Assembly: GCA_030620925.1 (NCBI GenBank)
Contig: JAUXIQ010000012.1
Location: 1 to 15,038, forward strand
DNA from: JAUXIQ01 sp030620925 [NCBI: Nitrospinota bacterium]
GTDB taxonomy: Bacteria; JAUXIQ01
Length of the DNA stretch: 15,038 nucleotides
Reading direction: 5' to 3'
Shown in pieces: positions 1 through 7,459 of this stretch. Position 1 is the first letter of the stretch, and each line of letters opens with the position of its first letter. Both the position numbers and the translations under genes were made by a program. The notes beneath the pieces are model-generated. The model saw nothing but the letters and a program-made list of their open reading frames with translations, was not told where the DNA came from and searched no databases.

Positions 1-346
1 GGGACGGAGTGCAGAATCTCGTCTACACTTGCAAATCATGCATCTCACAGAATACTGCCATCTTGAATTCAGGTCAGTCGCCAGCGTATAGGGAGACTCC
101 AGTATCCTGTGAAGTCCTGAATCGTTAATAGGAGCACCTCGCGGCACACGGGCTCGCCCTGTTTTGGATTATTACAATTGGCACGAATACAAGATTCGCC
201 CCCACTTGCAGATAACAAAAAGAACGTGCAAATGATTTTTTATTGTCCTTAAATCGCGTTCGCCTATAATGGTAACTGAAAAATATGGTTAGCCGTTAAT
301 CCGGTTAAATCACCGACCTTCAGCGATAAAAAAGCGGGGAGAAAAA
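1..346. other. Non-coding leader region upstream of the carboxyltransferase gene
   Basis: No convincing coding frame, tRNA or repeat array is visible here. The right end carries the promoter and ribosome binding site of the gene at 347. A short GGGC/GCCC arm pair near 150-159 is followed by TTTT, but the stem is too short to call a terminator. The gene to the left lies outside the window, so part of this could be its 3' flank. Confidence 0.6.
243..270 (+). promoter_or_regulatory. Sigma70-like promoter for the carboxyltransferase gene
   Basis: TTGTCC (243-248) matches the -35 consensus at four of six positions. After a 16-bp spacer comes a perfect TATAAT (265-270). Transcription would start near 277, giving a leader of about 70 nt before the ATG at 347. 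This is seen in sequence only; no transcript data support it. Confidence 0.55.
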
Positions 347-1894
347 ATGGCTTTCGAGAAGCAGAGGGAAGAACTCTTTAAGCTAAGGGAGCGTGCGCTT
401 CAGATGGGTGGGGCGGAAAAGGTGCGGCGACAGCACGAGGCGGGGCGACTCACGGCTCGTGAAAGGATAGACCGCTTGCTGGACCCCGGGACATTCCTGG
501 AAGTAGGCATGCTCAATCATTCCGATGTGCCGGGAATGGAAGAAAAATCGCCTGCGGACAGCAAGGTGGTCGGCTTCGGCAAAATAGACGGCCGACAGGT
601 GGCCATCCAGGCCAACGATTTCACTACCCTGGCCGCTTCGAGCAGCAGGGTGGCGGGAAGAAAGGAAAAGGAAGCCTTCACCTACGCCATAAGGCGCGGC
701 CTTCCCGTAATATACTTCGCCGAAGCGGGGGGTGCCCGAATGCCGGACATCATGGGCGCCCTGGGGATGACCGGCCAAGGATTCAGCATCGGTATTTACG
801 GCCGCAACCGCCGCATGCCCATGGTAGCAGCAGTCATGGGACAGAGCTACGGTCTGCCCACCTGGATGTCCGCCCTATCAGATTTCGTGGTCCAGGTAAA
901 AGGTTCATCCATGGCCGTCTCAGGCCCCCGGGTGCTGGAGCTGGCAATCAGCGAGAAGGTCTCCGAAGAGGAGCTGGGGGGCTGGGAAGTGCACGCCTGC
1001 ACAACGGGGATGACCGACGCCGTGGCCGAAGACGAAGAACACTGCTTCCAGATCATACGCAAGTTCCTTGAATATATGCCCTCCAACAACCAGGAACTGC
1101 CACCGGTTATGCCGGTGCCCGAGGGCAGCGGGCAGAACATGGAGCGCATACTGGATTTCGTACCCGAACAGCGCAACCGCGGCTACGACATGTATAACGT
1201 CATAAAGACCATGGTGGACGGGGAGGAAGTCTTCCCCGTAAAAGACCTCTTCGGCAAGACGGTTATCACCTGTCTGGCCCGAATAGGGGGCCACACGGTA
1301 GGCTTCATCGCCAACCAGCCCTTCTTCATGGGCGGCGCCATGGGCGCCGACGGGATAGACAAAATGATAAGCTTCATGGCCATGTGCGACTCGTTCAACA
1401 TACCCCTCATCTTCCTGCACGATATCCCCGGCTTCTTCGTCGGCAAAGAGGCGGAGCGCCAGCGGGTGGCGGGAAAGATAATCAACCACATGACCGCACT
1501 GGCCCAGATAACGGTCCCCAAAATCTCCATCGTCATCAGAAAAACATACGGCATGGCCTTCTTCAACATGTGCGGCACCGGGTGCGGGGCGGACTTCCTG
1601 GTAGCCTGGCCCAGCGCGGACATCAGCTTCATGGACCCCGAGGTGGGTGTGAACGTGGTCTATGGCGCCCAATTCAGAGGCAGTGAGAAAGAGAAAGAGG
1701 AAAGAGAGAAATTCCTGGAGAAGTGGGGCTACGAGTGCGAGCCCTTTCCTGCAGCGGGGCTGCACCACATCCATGACGTCATCGACCCACCCCAGACGAG
1801 AGACTACATAATCCGCTGCCTGGAGATCGCAAGGGGAACCGTTAACGGCGGCGTCGGGGAACATCACCTGGCCAACTGGCCCACTAAATTTTAG
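347..1894 (+). CDS. Acyl-CoA carboxylase carboxyltransferase-family subunit (divergent)
   Basis: This is a 515-aa member of the biotin-dependent carboxyltransferase family (propionyl-CoA carboxylase beta / methylmalonyl-CoA decarboxylase alpha). The family moves carboxyl groups between carboxybiotin and acyl-CoA in the cytoplasm, and the length is normal. The N-terminal crotonase-like half has RLTARERIDRLLDPGTFLE (34-52), an AGGAR oxyanion-type loop (127-131) and GGWEVHACTTGMTD (211-224). The C-terminal half has GFIANQP (319-325), the PGFFVG loop (361-366), VPKISIVIRKTYG (390-402) and the family-typical VIDPPQTRDYI (478-488). The usual PGxxQExxGIxxHGAKLL stretch reads GKEAERQRVAGKIINHMTAL (366-385), and SGGAR is AGGAR, so substrate and direction are uncertain. 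The ATG has GGGGAG (336-341) at good spacing. No biotin carboxylase or biotin carrier gene is in the window, so partners must be elsewhere. Confidence 0.85.
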   Translation: MAFEKQREELFKLRERALQMGGAEKVRRQHEAGRLTARERIDRLLDPGTFLEVGMLNHSDVPGMEEKSPADSKVVGFGKIDGRQVAIQANDFTTLAASSSRVAGRKEKEAFTYAIRRGLPVIYFAEAGGARMPDIMGALGMTGQGFSIGIYGRNRRMPMVAAVMGQSYGLPTWMSALSDFVVQVKGSSMAVSGPRVLELAISEKVSEEELGGWEVHACTTGMTDAVAEDEEHCFQIIRKFLEYMPSNNQELPPVMPVPEGSGQNMERILDFVPEQRNRGYDMYNVIKTMVDGEEVFPVKDLFGKTVITCLARIGGHTVGFIANQPFFMGGAMGADGIDKMISFMAMCDSFNIPLIFLHDIPGFFVGKEAERQRVAGKIINHMTALAQITVPKISIVIRKTYGMAFFNMCGTGCGADFLVAWPSADISFMDPEVGVNVVYGAQFRGSEKEKEEREKFLEKWGYECEPFPAAGLHHIHDVIDPPQTRDYIIRCLEIARGTVNGGVGEHHLANWPTKF

Positions 1895-1909
1895 GCGGGT
1901 ACGAGGCGC

Positions 1910-2635
1910 TTATTCCACGGTGGCCTCATAAATCAAGTCTATATTAAGAGCCTCCCCGGGCTCGATGGTCACCTCCCTTTCCATAACTCCCATCGCCTCC
2001 TGCCATACCCTGAGCCGATATGTCCCGGGAGGTATCCGGTCTATCATATATTCGCCGTCGGTACCGGTGGCCGAATAATAAGGGTGTTCCACAACGTAAA
2101 TCCAGGCCTGCATCCAGGGGTGTAAATCGCACTTCACCTCTATAATTCCGGGTCTGTTGAGCACCACCGGTATCCTTTTGCCCATCAGAGGCTGGGCCAG
2201 GTTAAAGATGGTGCGCCCTTTGAGATAACCGTGGATGTTGTGATGGACGGGGTCGCTGTTCAAAATAACAAACTCTCGCCCTTTCTGAGCCAACTGAACG
2301 TGGGGCAGGAAAGCGCAGTCGTGCTGGTCTATCAACTGCACCACCCGTGAAAACGCCTTGCCTCCTGCTACGCCTTCGAGGGTGACCACCGCGTTGAGAA
2401 CGCCTCTCCCGGAGGAGAGCACGAGGTTTTTCAGCTTCCTATAACCGCGACCGCAGACTCGCTGATCGGAGGTAATGGGCGCCCTCGCCTGGGCCGGTAT
2501 CTCTCCCTTGAAAATAACCCTCCCCGTTAATGCGCCGCCGTTAGCCACATTTTCGACCTTGTATCCTGCTTGCGCCGGCGTCAAGAACAGCATGAGCCAC
2601 AGGAACGATGCAAACAATAAGAACGATTTAATCAT
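1910..2635 (-). CDS. Secreted cupredoxin-like / carboxypeptidase-regulatory-like protein
   Basis: This 241-aa exported protein has a signal peptide (residues 1-23) with a hydrophobic core and AQA|G cleavage. The middle part resembles a cupredoxin: VHHNIHG (130-136) followed by CDLHPWM (169-175) gives a His...Cys-x2-His-x2-Met set that could bind copper. Extra cysteines sit at 61 (DQRVCG) and 107 (CAFLPHV). The last 60 residues (GTDGEYMIDRIPPGTYRLRVW, 191-211) look like a carboxypeptidase-regulatory-like beta sandwich. Related proteins are often annotated as cupredoxin-like or carboxypeptidase-regulatory-like. It probably works in the periplasm or extracellularly in copper binding or electron transfer, but the partner is unknown. 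The ATG is preceded by AAAGGAGA. The gene converges on the carboxyltransferase with a 15-nt gap and is divergent from purE. Confidence 0.7.
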   Translation of the reverse strand: MIKSFLLFASFLWLMLFLTPAQAGYKVENVANGGALTGRVIFKGEIPAQARAPITSDQRVCGRGYRKLKNLVLSSGRGVLNAVVTLEGVAGGKAFSRVVQLIDQHDCAFLPHVQLAQKGREFVILNSDPVHHNIHGYLKGRTIFNLAQPLMGKRIPVVLNRPGIIEVKCDLHPWMQAWIYVVEHPYYSATGTDGEYMIDRIPPGTYRLRVWQEAMGVMEREVTIEPGEALNIDLIYEATVE

Positions 2636-2758
2636 CGAGTGTCTCCTTTAACTACCTGAATAGCCTGTAAACCGACTGAGTGCTCTTTATTAAATATAAC
2701 TTCCGGCTGACCAATTGACCTTACACACGCCCGTAACGCGAATTCGCGGCTCAGCGAG

Positions 2759-2792
2759 TTGACCGCTCACCCCTTTCTATGCTATAGCATAG
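2759..2792 (+). promoter_or_regulatory. Candidate purE promoter with a 16-bp palindromic operator
   Basis: CTATGCTATAGCATAG (2777-2792) is a perfect 16-bp palindrome, 51 nt before the purE ATG. A TTGACC box (2759-2764) lies 18 bp upstream of TATAGC (2783-2788), a weak -10 that falls inside the palindrome. A palindrome overlapping a -10 is a typical repressor-operator layout. The same gap must also hold the promoter of the divergent cupredoxin-like gene, which I could not place with confidence. Confidence 0.4.
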
Positions 2793-2843
2793 GTCGGCCG
2801 GGAACTTATATTTTTAACCTGTTCAGGAACCGAGGAGGCTTAT

Positions 2844-3347
2844 ATGGCGGAGCCGGTGGTGGGCATAGTTATGGGCAGCGAATCCGACGCGGAAGTCATG
2901 CGAGGTGCGGCGGACGTGCTTAAAAATTTCGACGTGCCCTATGAAGTAACCGTTTCCTCCGCTCACAGGACGCTGGACCGGACACTGGAATACGCCCGCA
3001 GCGCCGGGAAGCGCGGCCTGAAGCTGATAATCGCCGGAGCCGGCGGCGCGGCGCACCTGCCGGGAGTGCTGGCAGCGGCTACCTCTCTTCCCGTGATAGG
3101 CGTCCCCATAGATTCCTCACCGCTCAAGGGGATAGATGCGCTCCTCTCAATCGCCCAGATGCCCTCCGGGGTTCCTGTTGCCACCATGTCCGTGGGAACC
3201 GCCGGAGCGAAGAACGCCGCCTATTTCGCGCTTCGCGTCCTGGCCGCTCATGACAGCGACCTTAAAACCAAACTGGAAGCCGATCAGGCGCGAACGGCCG
3301 GAGAGGTGGAGGCCGCCGATAAACGTGTCAAAAAAAGCTCCGAATGA
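2844..3347 (+). CDS. purE: N5-carboxyaminoimidazole ribonucleotide mutase PurE (class I)
   Basis: PurE rearranges N5-CAIR to CAIR in de novo purine synthesis, in the cytoplasm. At 167 aa it has the usual class I length. Diagnostic motifs are GSESD (11-15), SAHRT (39-43, with the catalytic histidine at 41), AGAGGAAHLPG (64-74), LPVIGVP (82-88) and SIAQMPSGVPVATMSVG (102-118). Class I enzymes normally work with PurK, which is not in this window. The start is an ATG with GAGGAGG (2832-2838) six bases ahead. tsaC follows after 43 nt, so the two are probably co-transcribed. A palindrome in the upstream promoter region may regulate it. Confidence 0.95.
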   Translation: MAEPVVGIVMGSESDAEVMRGAADVLKNFDVPYEVTVSSAHRTLDRTLEYARSAGKRGLKLIIAGAGGAAHLPGVLAAATSLPVIGVPIDSSPLKGIDALLSIAQMPSGVPVATMSVGTAGAKNAAYFALRVLAAHDSDLKTKLEADQARTAGEVEAADKRVKKSSE

Positions 3348-3390
3348 TGCCCTTCTCCAGATGGGATAAACCTTACAACGGTGTGCAGGG

Positions 3391-4044
3391 GTGCGCGGCA
3401 AAACTGTGGCCATAGATTCTCTAAGCCCGGAAAGCCGGAATATAGACAAAGCGGCAAGGGTTATCAAGGCTGGCGGCCTGGTAGTCTATCCTACCGAGAC
3501 CTTTTACGCGCTGGGGGCGGATGCCCTCAACGAGAGAGCGGTCAGGAAAGTCTACGAGGTTAAGGGCCGGAGCTTCAGCAAGGCGCTTACCCTCATCATA
3601 CACAACAGGGAATCGCTGCTCCCCCTGGTGGCGGCAGTCCCCCCTGGAGCGGAAAAACTCATGGCAAAGTTCTGGCCGGGGCCTCTCACGATCGTCTTTA
3701 AAGCCGCCGGAATACTCCCCTCCCTGGTCACGGCGGGCACCGGGAGTATAGGGATAAGAATCCCTTCCTCCGCGACAGCCATAGCACTGGCTTGTGCAAC
3801 AGGCCGCCCTTTAACGGCTACCAGCGCGAACCCCTCGGGTCTGCGTGGATTCACCAGGGCGGGAGAAGCGTCAGCTTCGCTGGGCGAGGAGATCGATATG
3901 ATCCTGGACGGGGGTAGGACACGCGGGGGCACGGCCTCCACTATCGTGGACTTTACCGTACCCCCGCCGGTCCTTATACGCACCGGAACTATTTCCAGGG
4001 AGATGCTTGAGAAATGCCTGAATATCAAAATCGCAGCGTCTTGA
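3391..4044 (+). CDS. tsaC: L-threonylcarbamoyladenylate synthase, TsaC/YrdC family
   Basis: This enzyme makes threonylcarbamoyl-AMP from threonine, bicarbonate and ATP, the first step of the t6A modification at position 37 of ANN-decoding tRNAs. The 217 residues hold one YrdC domain: YPTETFYALGADA (33-45), KGRSFSKALTLII (58-70), FWPGPLT (94-100), IGIRIPS (120-126), TSANPSG (144-150) and STIVDF (183-188). There is no C-terminal Sua5 extension, so it is the short TsaC type. The frame opens at GTG 3391, the first usable start after a stop at 3367. The upstream GCAGGG is too close to be a good Shine-Dalgarno, and a second in-frame GTG lies at 3406. It follows purE and converges on pal. Confidence 0.9.
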   Translation: MRGKTVAIDSLSPESRNIDKAARVIKAGGLVVYPTETFYALGADALNERAVRKVYEVKGRSFSKALTLIIHNRESLLPLVAAVPPGAEKLMAKFWPGPLTIVFKAAGILPSLVTAGTGSIGIRIPSSATAIALACATGRPLTATSANPSGLRGFTRAGEASASLGEEIDMILDGGRTRGGTASTIVDFTVPPPVLIRTGTISREMLEKCLNIKIAAS

Positions 4045-4116
4045 GGGAACCGTTACAGGAAAACCCCCGCCCCTTGCAGGTATCGATAAATCTCTCCCGG
4101 CTAAACACAAAAAGGG

Positions 4117-4737
4117 TTAGTATGAAGTTACCTGGAACTGAGCCCTCCTGTTCTTCGTCCATACCTGTTCGTCGTGGCCCGAGGCCAACGGCCTTTCCTC
4201 GCCGTAGCTGATTGTATACAGCCGCACGGGATCGATGCCCAGGCCTATGAGATACCTCCTCACGCTCATGGCCCGCCTCTCGCCCAGAGCCAGGTTATAC
4301 TCATCGGTACCCCGCTCGTCGGCATGTCCTTCTACGAGGACTTCGGCCTCAGAGTTTGCCTGCAACCATTCCGCATTTCCCCTCAGCGTTTTCTTTGCTT
4401 GATCAGTAAGCGCTGATTTGTCGAATTCGAAGTTGATCGTCCTCAACACCAGATCGGCGGGACTGAACTCTTTGCCTCTCGCCGAAAGCTGAGGGGGTAC
4501 ATCTCTCTCAGACCTCAGGATAGACTCACGAATGCTCTCAGACGTCCCTCCCTTGCCTCCCCCTTCTCTGCCGGCCATACTCTGTCCTTCGCCTCCTGTA
4601 CGGCCCCCCTTCTTTGCTGCTCCCGAGGCTGCCCTTTCGCCCTGGCTATCGCTCACCCTCGCGGGACAACCCGTGAGGAAGAGACCCAATGCCACGAGCA
4701 GGACAACTGCTAAAGGAGTAATTACTACATTTCTCAT
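4117..4737 (-). CDS. pal: Peptidoglycan-associated lipoprotein Pal
   Basis: Pal is an outer-membrane lipoprotein that binds peptidoglycan and connects to TolB and TolA, helping outer-membrane constriction at division. The 206-aa product has a signal sequence ending in the lipobox LTGC, with lipid-modified Cys24. A Gly/Lys/Ser/Glu-rich linker (about 30-75) follows, longer than in E. coli Pal. The OmpA-like domain (about 98-206) has INFEFDKSAL (101-110), VEGHADERGTDEYN (135-148), LGERRA (151-156) and NRRAQF (196-201). The conserved Asp140 and Arg155 fit diaminopimelate binding. Last gene of the tol-pal operon, 100 nt after tolB. The ATG has GGGAGGA about ten bases upstream. No cpoB (ybgF) gene follows; the next gene is the convergent tsaC. 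Confidence 0.95.
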   Translation of the reverse strand: MRNVVITPLAVVLLVALGLFLTGCPARVSDSQGERAASGAAKKGGRTGGEGQSMAGREGGGKGGTSESIRESILRSERDVPPQLSARGKEFSPADLVLRTINFEFDKSALTDQAKKTLRGNAEWLQANSEAEVLVEGHADERGTDEYNLALGERRAMSVRRYLIGLGIDPVRLYTISYGEERPLASGHDEQVWTKNRRAQFQVTSY

Positions 4738-4837
4738 GTTACCACGTTCCTCCCTTTAAAAACTCAAGTTAAATCGTGAAAGTAAAAACAGACCTTCTCC
4801 CTATTCTTGACTTCAAAACCCTCCTCATTATTAAAAC

Positions 4838-6163
4838 TCAATCCCCAAGCCTGGTGGACCATGCAGGTGAATAACCGCCTCCCGCCAGCTTTGTTACGGG
4901 GTGTTGGCCCGAACCGTCCACCCCCATTATGTATATTTGTGGCGTTCCGTTTCTATCCGAACTGAAAGCGATATGACGCCCGTCAGGGGACCACGCGGGG
5001 GCCTCGTTATTTCCTGCGTCTTTGGTAAGTCTTTTAAGATCGCTCCCGTCGAGGTTTATTGTATATATATTGAACAGCTCATCCCTTCTTCCGGCGAAAG
5101 CCAGGCGGTCTCCTCGCGGTGACCATGAAGCCTGGTCGTTGTAATCTCCCAAGTAAGTGATACGCTTCGCATTTTTCCCGTCGGCATCCATTACATGAAT
5201 CTGCGGGAAGCCTGCTCTGGAGGAGGTGAAGGCTATTCTCTTGCCGTTGGGAGACCACGCGGGCCCTGAGTCGGTCACCCGGTTCTTGGTCAACCGTTTC
5301 AGTTTTCCGTCTTTCACTCTGATGAGGTAAATTTCAGCGTTACCGTCCTTGGTCATGACCATTGCGATATTCTTCCCATCCGGCGACCAGGCAGGCAACA
5401 CGTTAAGTCCCTGGGCCAGAGAGAGCGCTCTTCGATCCAGACCGTCTTGATTTATGATGTACAGGTCGGGGTTGTTATCGATATAAGAGGTAAAGGCGAT
5501 CCGCTTCCCGTCAGGAGACCAGGCGGGAGAGAGTACCAGCGACTTATCACCGGTTAGGCGGTAAACACCGTGCCCGTCGTAGTCCATGATGTACATCTCT
5601 TTGTTCTGCCTTTGCTTGGAAACAAAAGCTATCTTGGACCTGAATACCCCCTTCTCACCCGTGAGCCGGTATGCTATCTCCTCAGAGAGTCGATGGGCTA
5701 TGGTCCGGTAGTCGCGGGGGTCGCCGGAATATTTCACTCCTATTATCCTTTTACCTCTATCCACGTCGAATAGCTCACTTTTAAGCACCAGCTGGCCGCC
5801 ATCCATATAGATTTCGCCCTTGAGCAGAGCCACAGCTCCCAGGGCGCCCCACTCACTGAAATTTGTCTTCCCTTTCGCCCTATCCTCCCGTTCCTGCTCC
5901 TGGACGAATCCGTCCTTATCGATAACCTTAAAGAACCCGGAAAACTCCAGATCAGCCCTCACAACCCTGCTCATGGTGGAGGTGAGCTGGATATAAGCCC
6001 CGGAACGGCCGCGTCCGACTGTAAAATCTGGCACGGCGACTTCTATCCTGCCCGAGCCTGCGGTTTTTAAATCCAGAAATACCTCCGGACCCTTACCTTC
6101 AGAATCACTGAAAGCAAAAACCGAGATAACCGATATTATCGCGATGATAAGCCTTATATACAA
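4838..6163 (-). CDS. tolB: Tol-Pal system beta-propeller protein TolB
   Basis: TolB is a periplasmic protein that switches between Pal and TolA. From TTG 6163 it has 441 aa. The first 20 residues form a signal peptide (YIRLIIAIISVISVFAFS), then comes the amino-terminal domain (IEVAVPDF... LKGEIYMDGG). The C-terminal propeller has repeated AWSPDGK.IAF...IY.M..DG blades, at least five, closing on SPAWS. The frame is open upstream to ATG 6232, but that start has no Shine-Dalgarno and would put about 23 extra polar residues before the signal peptide. The TTG is preceded by GGAGGG (6175-6180, 11 nt away), which lies in the last tolA codons, and starts 7 nt after the tolA stop. An in-frame GTG at 6208 is a weaker alternative. 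Confidence 0.93.
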   Translation of the reverse strand: MYIRLIIAIISVISVFAFSDSEGKGPEVFLDLKTAGSGRIEVAVPDFTVGRGRSGAYIQLTSTMSRVVRADLEFSGFFKVIDKDGFVQEQEREDRAKGKTNFSEWGALGAVALLKGEIYMDGGQLVLKSELFDVDRGKRIIGVKYSGDPRDYRTIAHRLSEEIAYRLTGEKGVFRSKIAFVSKQRQNKEMYIMDYDGHGVYRLTGDKSLVLSPAWSPDGKRIAFTSYIDNNPDLYIINQDGLDRRALSLAQGLNVLPAWSPDGKNIAMVMTKDGNAEIYLIRVKDGKLKRLTKNRVTDSGPAWSPNGKRIAFTSSRAGFPQIHVMDADGKNAKRITYLGDYNDQASWSPRGDRLAFAGRRDELFNIYTINLDGSDLKRLTKDAGNNEAPAWSPDGRHIAFSSDRNGTPQIYIMGVDGSGQHPVTKLAGGGYSPAWSTRLGD

Positions 6164-6170
6164 TGTGCGG

Positions 6171-6920
6171 TTAACCCTCCCCGGAATATTCGAATCCGAA
6201 ATGCACACGTAACTCTTCCCCTTCAAACTCATGGGGTAGTGGGGGCAGGGGACCGGCCTTCATAATGGCCATAGCCGCCGACCCGTCCAAAAATTCATCC
6301 CCGGATGATTTCTCTATTTTCAAACCCTCGATGCTTCCGTCTCTCTGCACCTTGAAAAAGATCACCACCCGCCTGCTCCCCTTTCCCTCGAACTCACTAT
6401 ATACCGGGTCCCAGTGCTCCGCTATTCTCCTTTGCATTATGGACAGGTAGTAGGAGTAGGGGAAATCCACATCTTCGAGGGATAGACTCCCCACCCCTTT
6501 GGGGCCCAGGCTGGCGGTAGTAGTCGTAGAAAATTCCGTGAGTTTTTCCTTCTGCTCTTTTCCTTTCGTCTCCAGTTTAGGTTGTTTCTGCTGTTGCCGA
6601 TTCCTGCTTTTTTTGAACCTCTCCTTTTTACGGCGCTCAGGTTTTTTTTCTGGCTCTTTTTTCACCTTCGGCTTCTCGGGAAGAGGGGCAGCCGGAGGTT
6701 TCTTCACGGCAGCTTGCTTAGTTTCCGACGATTCTTTTTTCTTATTGGGCTGAGGTTTGCTGACCTCCTTCTTCTCCGCGGGATTTCGGGGAAGCTCCAC
6801 GAAGCTCACCCTGTATACATCCTTGGGCTTTTCCCTCTTTTCAGACACCATGGGAACGGTGAATATAATGCCCAGGATTATGAGATGGGCTACGAGAGAA
6901 TAGAGGATGAGCTTCCCCAT
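6171..6920 (-). CDS. tolA: TolA / TonB-type energy transducer
   Basis: TolA is anchored in the inner membrane, crosses the periplasm and transmits proton-motive force from TolQR to TolB/Pal. The 249-aa protein has a short cytoplasmic start, one membrane segment (about 5-24), a highly charged Lys/Glu/Pro-rich linker (about 45-128), a Thr-rich spacer (STTTTASLG, 131-139) and a TonB/TolA-type C-terminal domain (about 150-249: YYLSIMQRRIAEHW, VVIFFKVQRDGSIEGLKIEKSSGDEFLDGSA, AGPLPPLPHEF). The domain is more TonB-like than the E. coli TolA domain, as is common outside gammaproteobacteria; the position between tolR and tolB supports the TolA role. The ATG has GAGGAAGGG upstream. The 102-nt gap after tolR contains a terminator-like hairpin. 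Confidence 0.88.
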   Translation of the reverse strand: MGKLILYSLVAHLIILGIIFTVPMVSEKREKPKDVYRVSFVELPRNPAEKKEVSKPQPNKKKESSETKQAAVKKPPAAPLPEKPKVKKEPEKKPERRKKERFKKSRNRQQQKQPKLETKGKEQKEKLTEFSTTTTASLGPKGVGSLSLEDVDFPYSYYLSIMQRRIAEHWDPVYSEFEGKGSRRVVIFFKVQRDGSIEGLKIEKSSGDEFLDGSAAMAIMKAGPLPPLPHEFEGEELRVHFGFEYSGEG

Positions 6921-6958
6921 AACGTTCCCTTCCTCTGGGCTTCTCTGTTAACTATCAT

Positions 6959-7005
6959 AAAAAAAAGCGGAGAGCTCGACTAAAAGGCCCTTCGCCCATC
7001 TCTCC
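6959..7005 (-). terminator. Terminator-like hairpin inside the tol operon (tolR-tolA gap)
   Basis: Reading the minus strand, GGAGAG (7005-7000) pairs with CTCTCC (6974-6969). Two bases later comes a run of eight T (A-run 6959-6966 on the plus strand). The six-base stem followed by a T tract resembles an intrinsic terminator, although the 25-nt loop is long. It lies between tolR and tolA, so it may attenuate rather than end transcription. A TATGAT (6954-6959, minus) could be a -10 for an internal promoter, but no good -35 goes with it. Confidence 0.35.
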
Positions 7006-7022
7006 AGCCTCAGTCTGAATTT

Positions 7023-7427
7023 TCAATCCATCGGCTCGGTGACCATACCCAATTGATAGAAACCAGCCCGCCTGATTCTAGACATGGTTTTCACCACGGT
7101 TCCGTATTTCACGTCGCGGTCAGCCTTTATAAATACCTCCATGTCGGGATTGATCCGGCTTAAACGCTGTAGTTTTTCCTCCAGTTCGTCGAAGCTCACC
7201 CGTCTATCTCTGAAATAAATACGGTTATTCGTTGATACAGTTATAATCAAGCTTTCACTGAGGTCATGCACTTCCCCTTTCTCCCTGGGGAGGTCCACCG
7301 GAATGCCCTGAGTAAGCATAGGGGCGGTGACCATAAAGATGACCAGCAACACCAGCATCACATCCACCAGAGGAGTAACGTTTATTTCAGAGAGAACTGG
7401 AGTCGTCCTCTCGCTCAATCCCTTCAA
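7023..7427 (-). CDS. tolR: Tol-Pal system protein TolR (ExbD family)
   Basis: TolR is the small inner-membrane subunit of the TolQR proton channel. The 134-aa product has a short cytoplasmic tail, SEINVTPLVDVMLVLLVIFMVTAPM (13-37) containing the single membrane helix and the proton-carrying Asp22, and a periplasmic ExbD-type domain (about 43-134; GIPVDLP, VFIKADRDVKYGTVVKTMSRIRRAGF). The length is typical. The start is a TTG at 7427 preceded by AGGAAGG with six bases of spacing; it leaves the family-typical distance to the membrane helix. It sits 32 nt after tolQ, clearly in the same operon. Confidence 0.95.
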   Translation of the reverse strand: MKGLSERTTPVLSEINVTPLVDVMLVLLVIFMVTAPMLTQGIPVDLPREKGEVHDLSESLIITVSTNNRIYFRDRRVSFDELEEKLQRLSRINPDMEVFIKADRDVKYGTVVKTMSRIRRAGFYQLGMVTEPMD

Positions 7428-7459
7428 AGGCTGCCTTCCTCTCTAATGGGGCGGATCGG

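Noticed and set aside
140-166. GGGC/GCCC arms followed by TTTT as a terminator
   Set aside because: Only about three to four pairs can form with a realistic loop, too weak to call.
170-195. TGGCACGAATACAAG resembling a sigma54 -24/-12 promoter
   Set aside because: The -24 TGGCACG is good, but the required GC at -12 is absent, while a perfect TATAAT with a fair -35 lies downstream.
920-1867. Long open frame (315 codons) on the minus strand within the carboxyltransferase gene
   Set aside because: It is antisense to a well-supported gene, is rich in His/Val as expected for a codon shadow, and has no recognisable domain.
4838-6232. tolB starting at ATG 6232, overlapping tolA by 62 nt
   Set aside because: No Shine-Dalgarno precedes it, and it adds polar residues ahead of a clean signal peptide; the TTG at 6163 fits better.
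6582-6983. Plus-strand open frame rich in Phe and Leu opposite tolA
   Set aside because: It is the complement of the Lys/Glu-rich tolA linker, which gives Phe/Leu-rich nonsense; tolA has clear domains.
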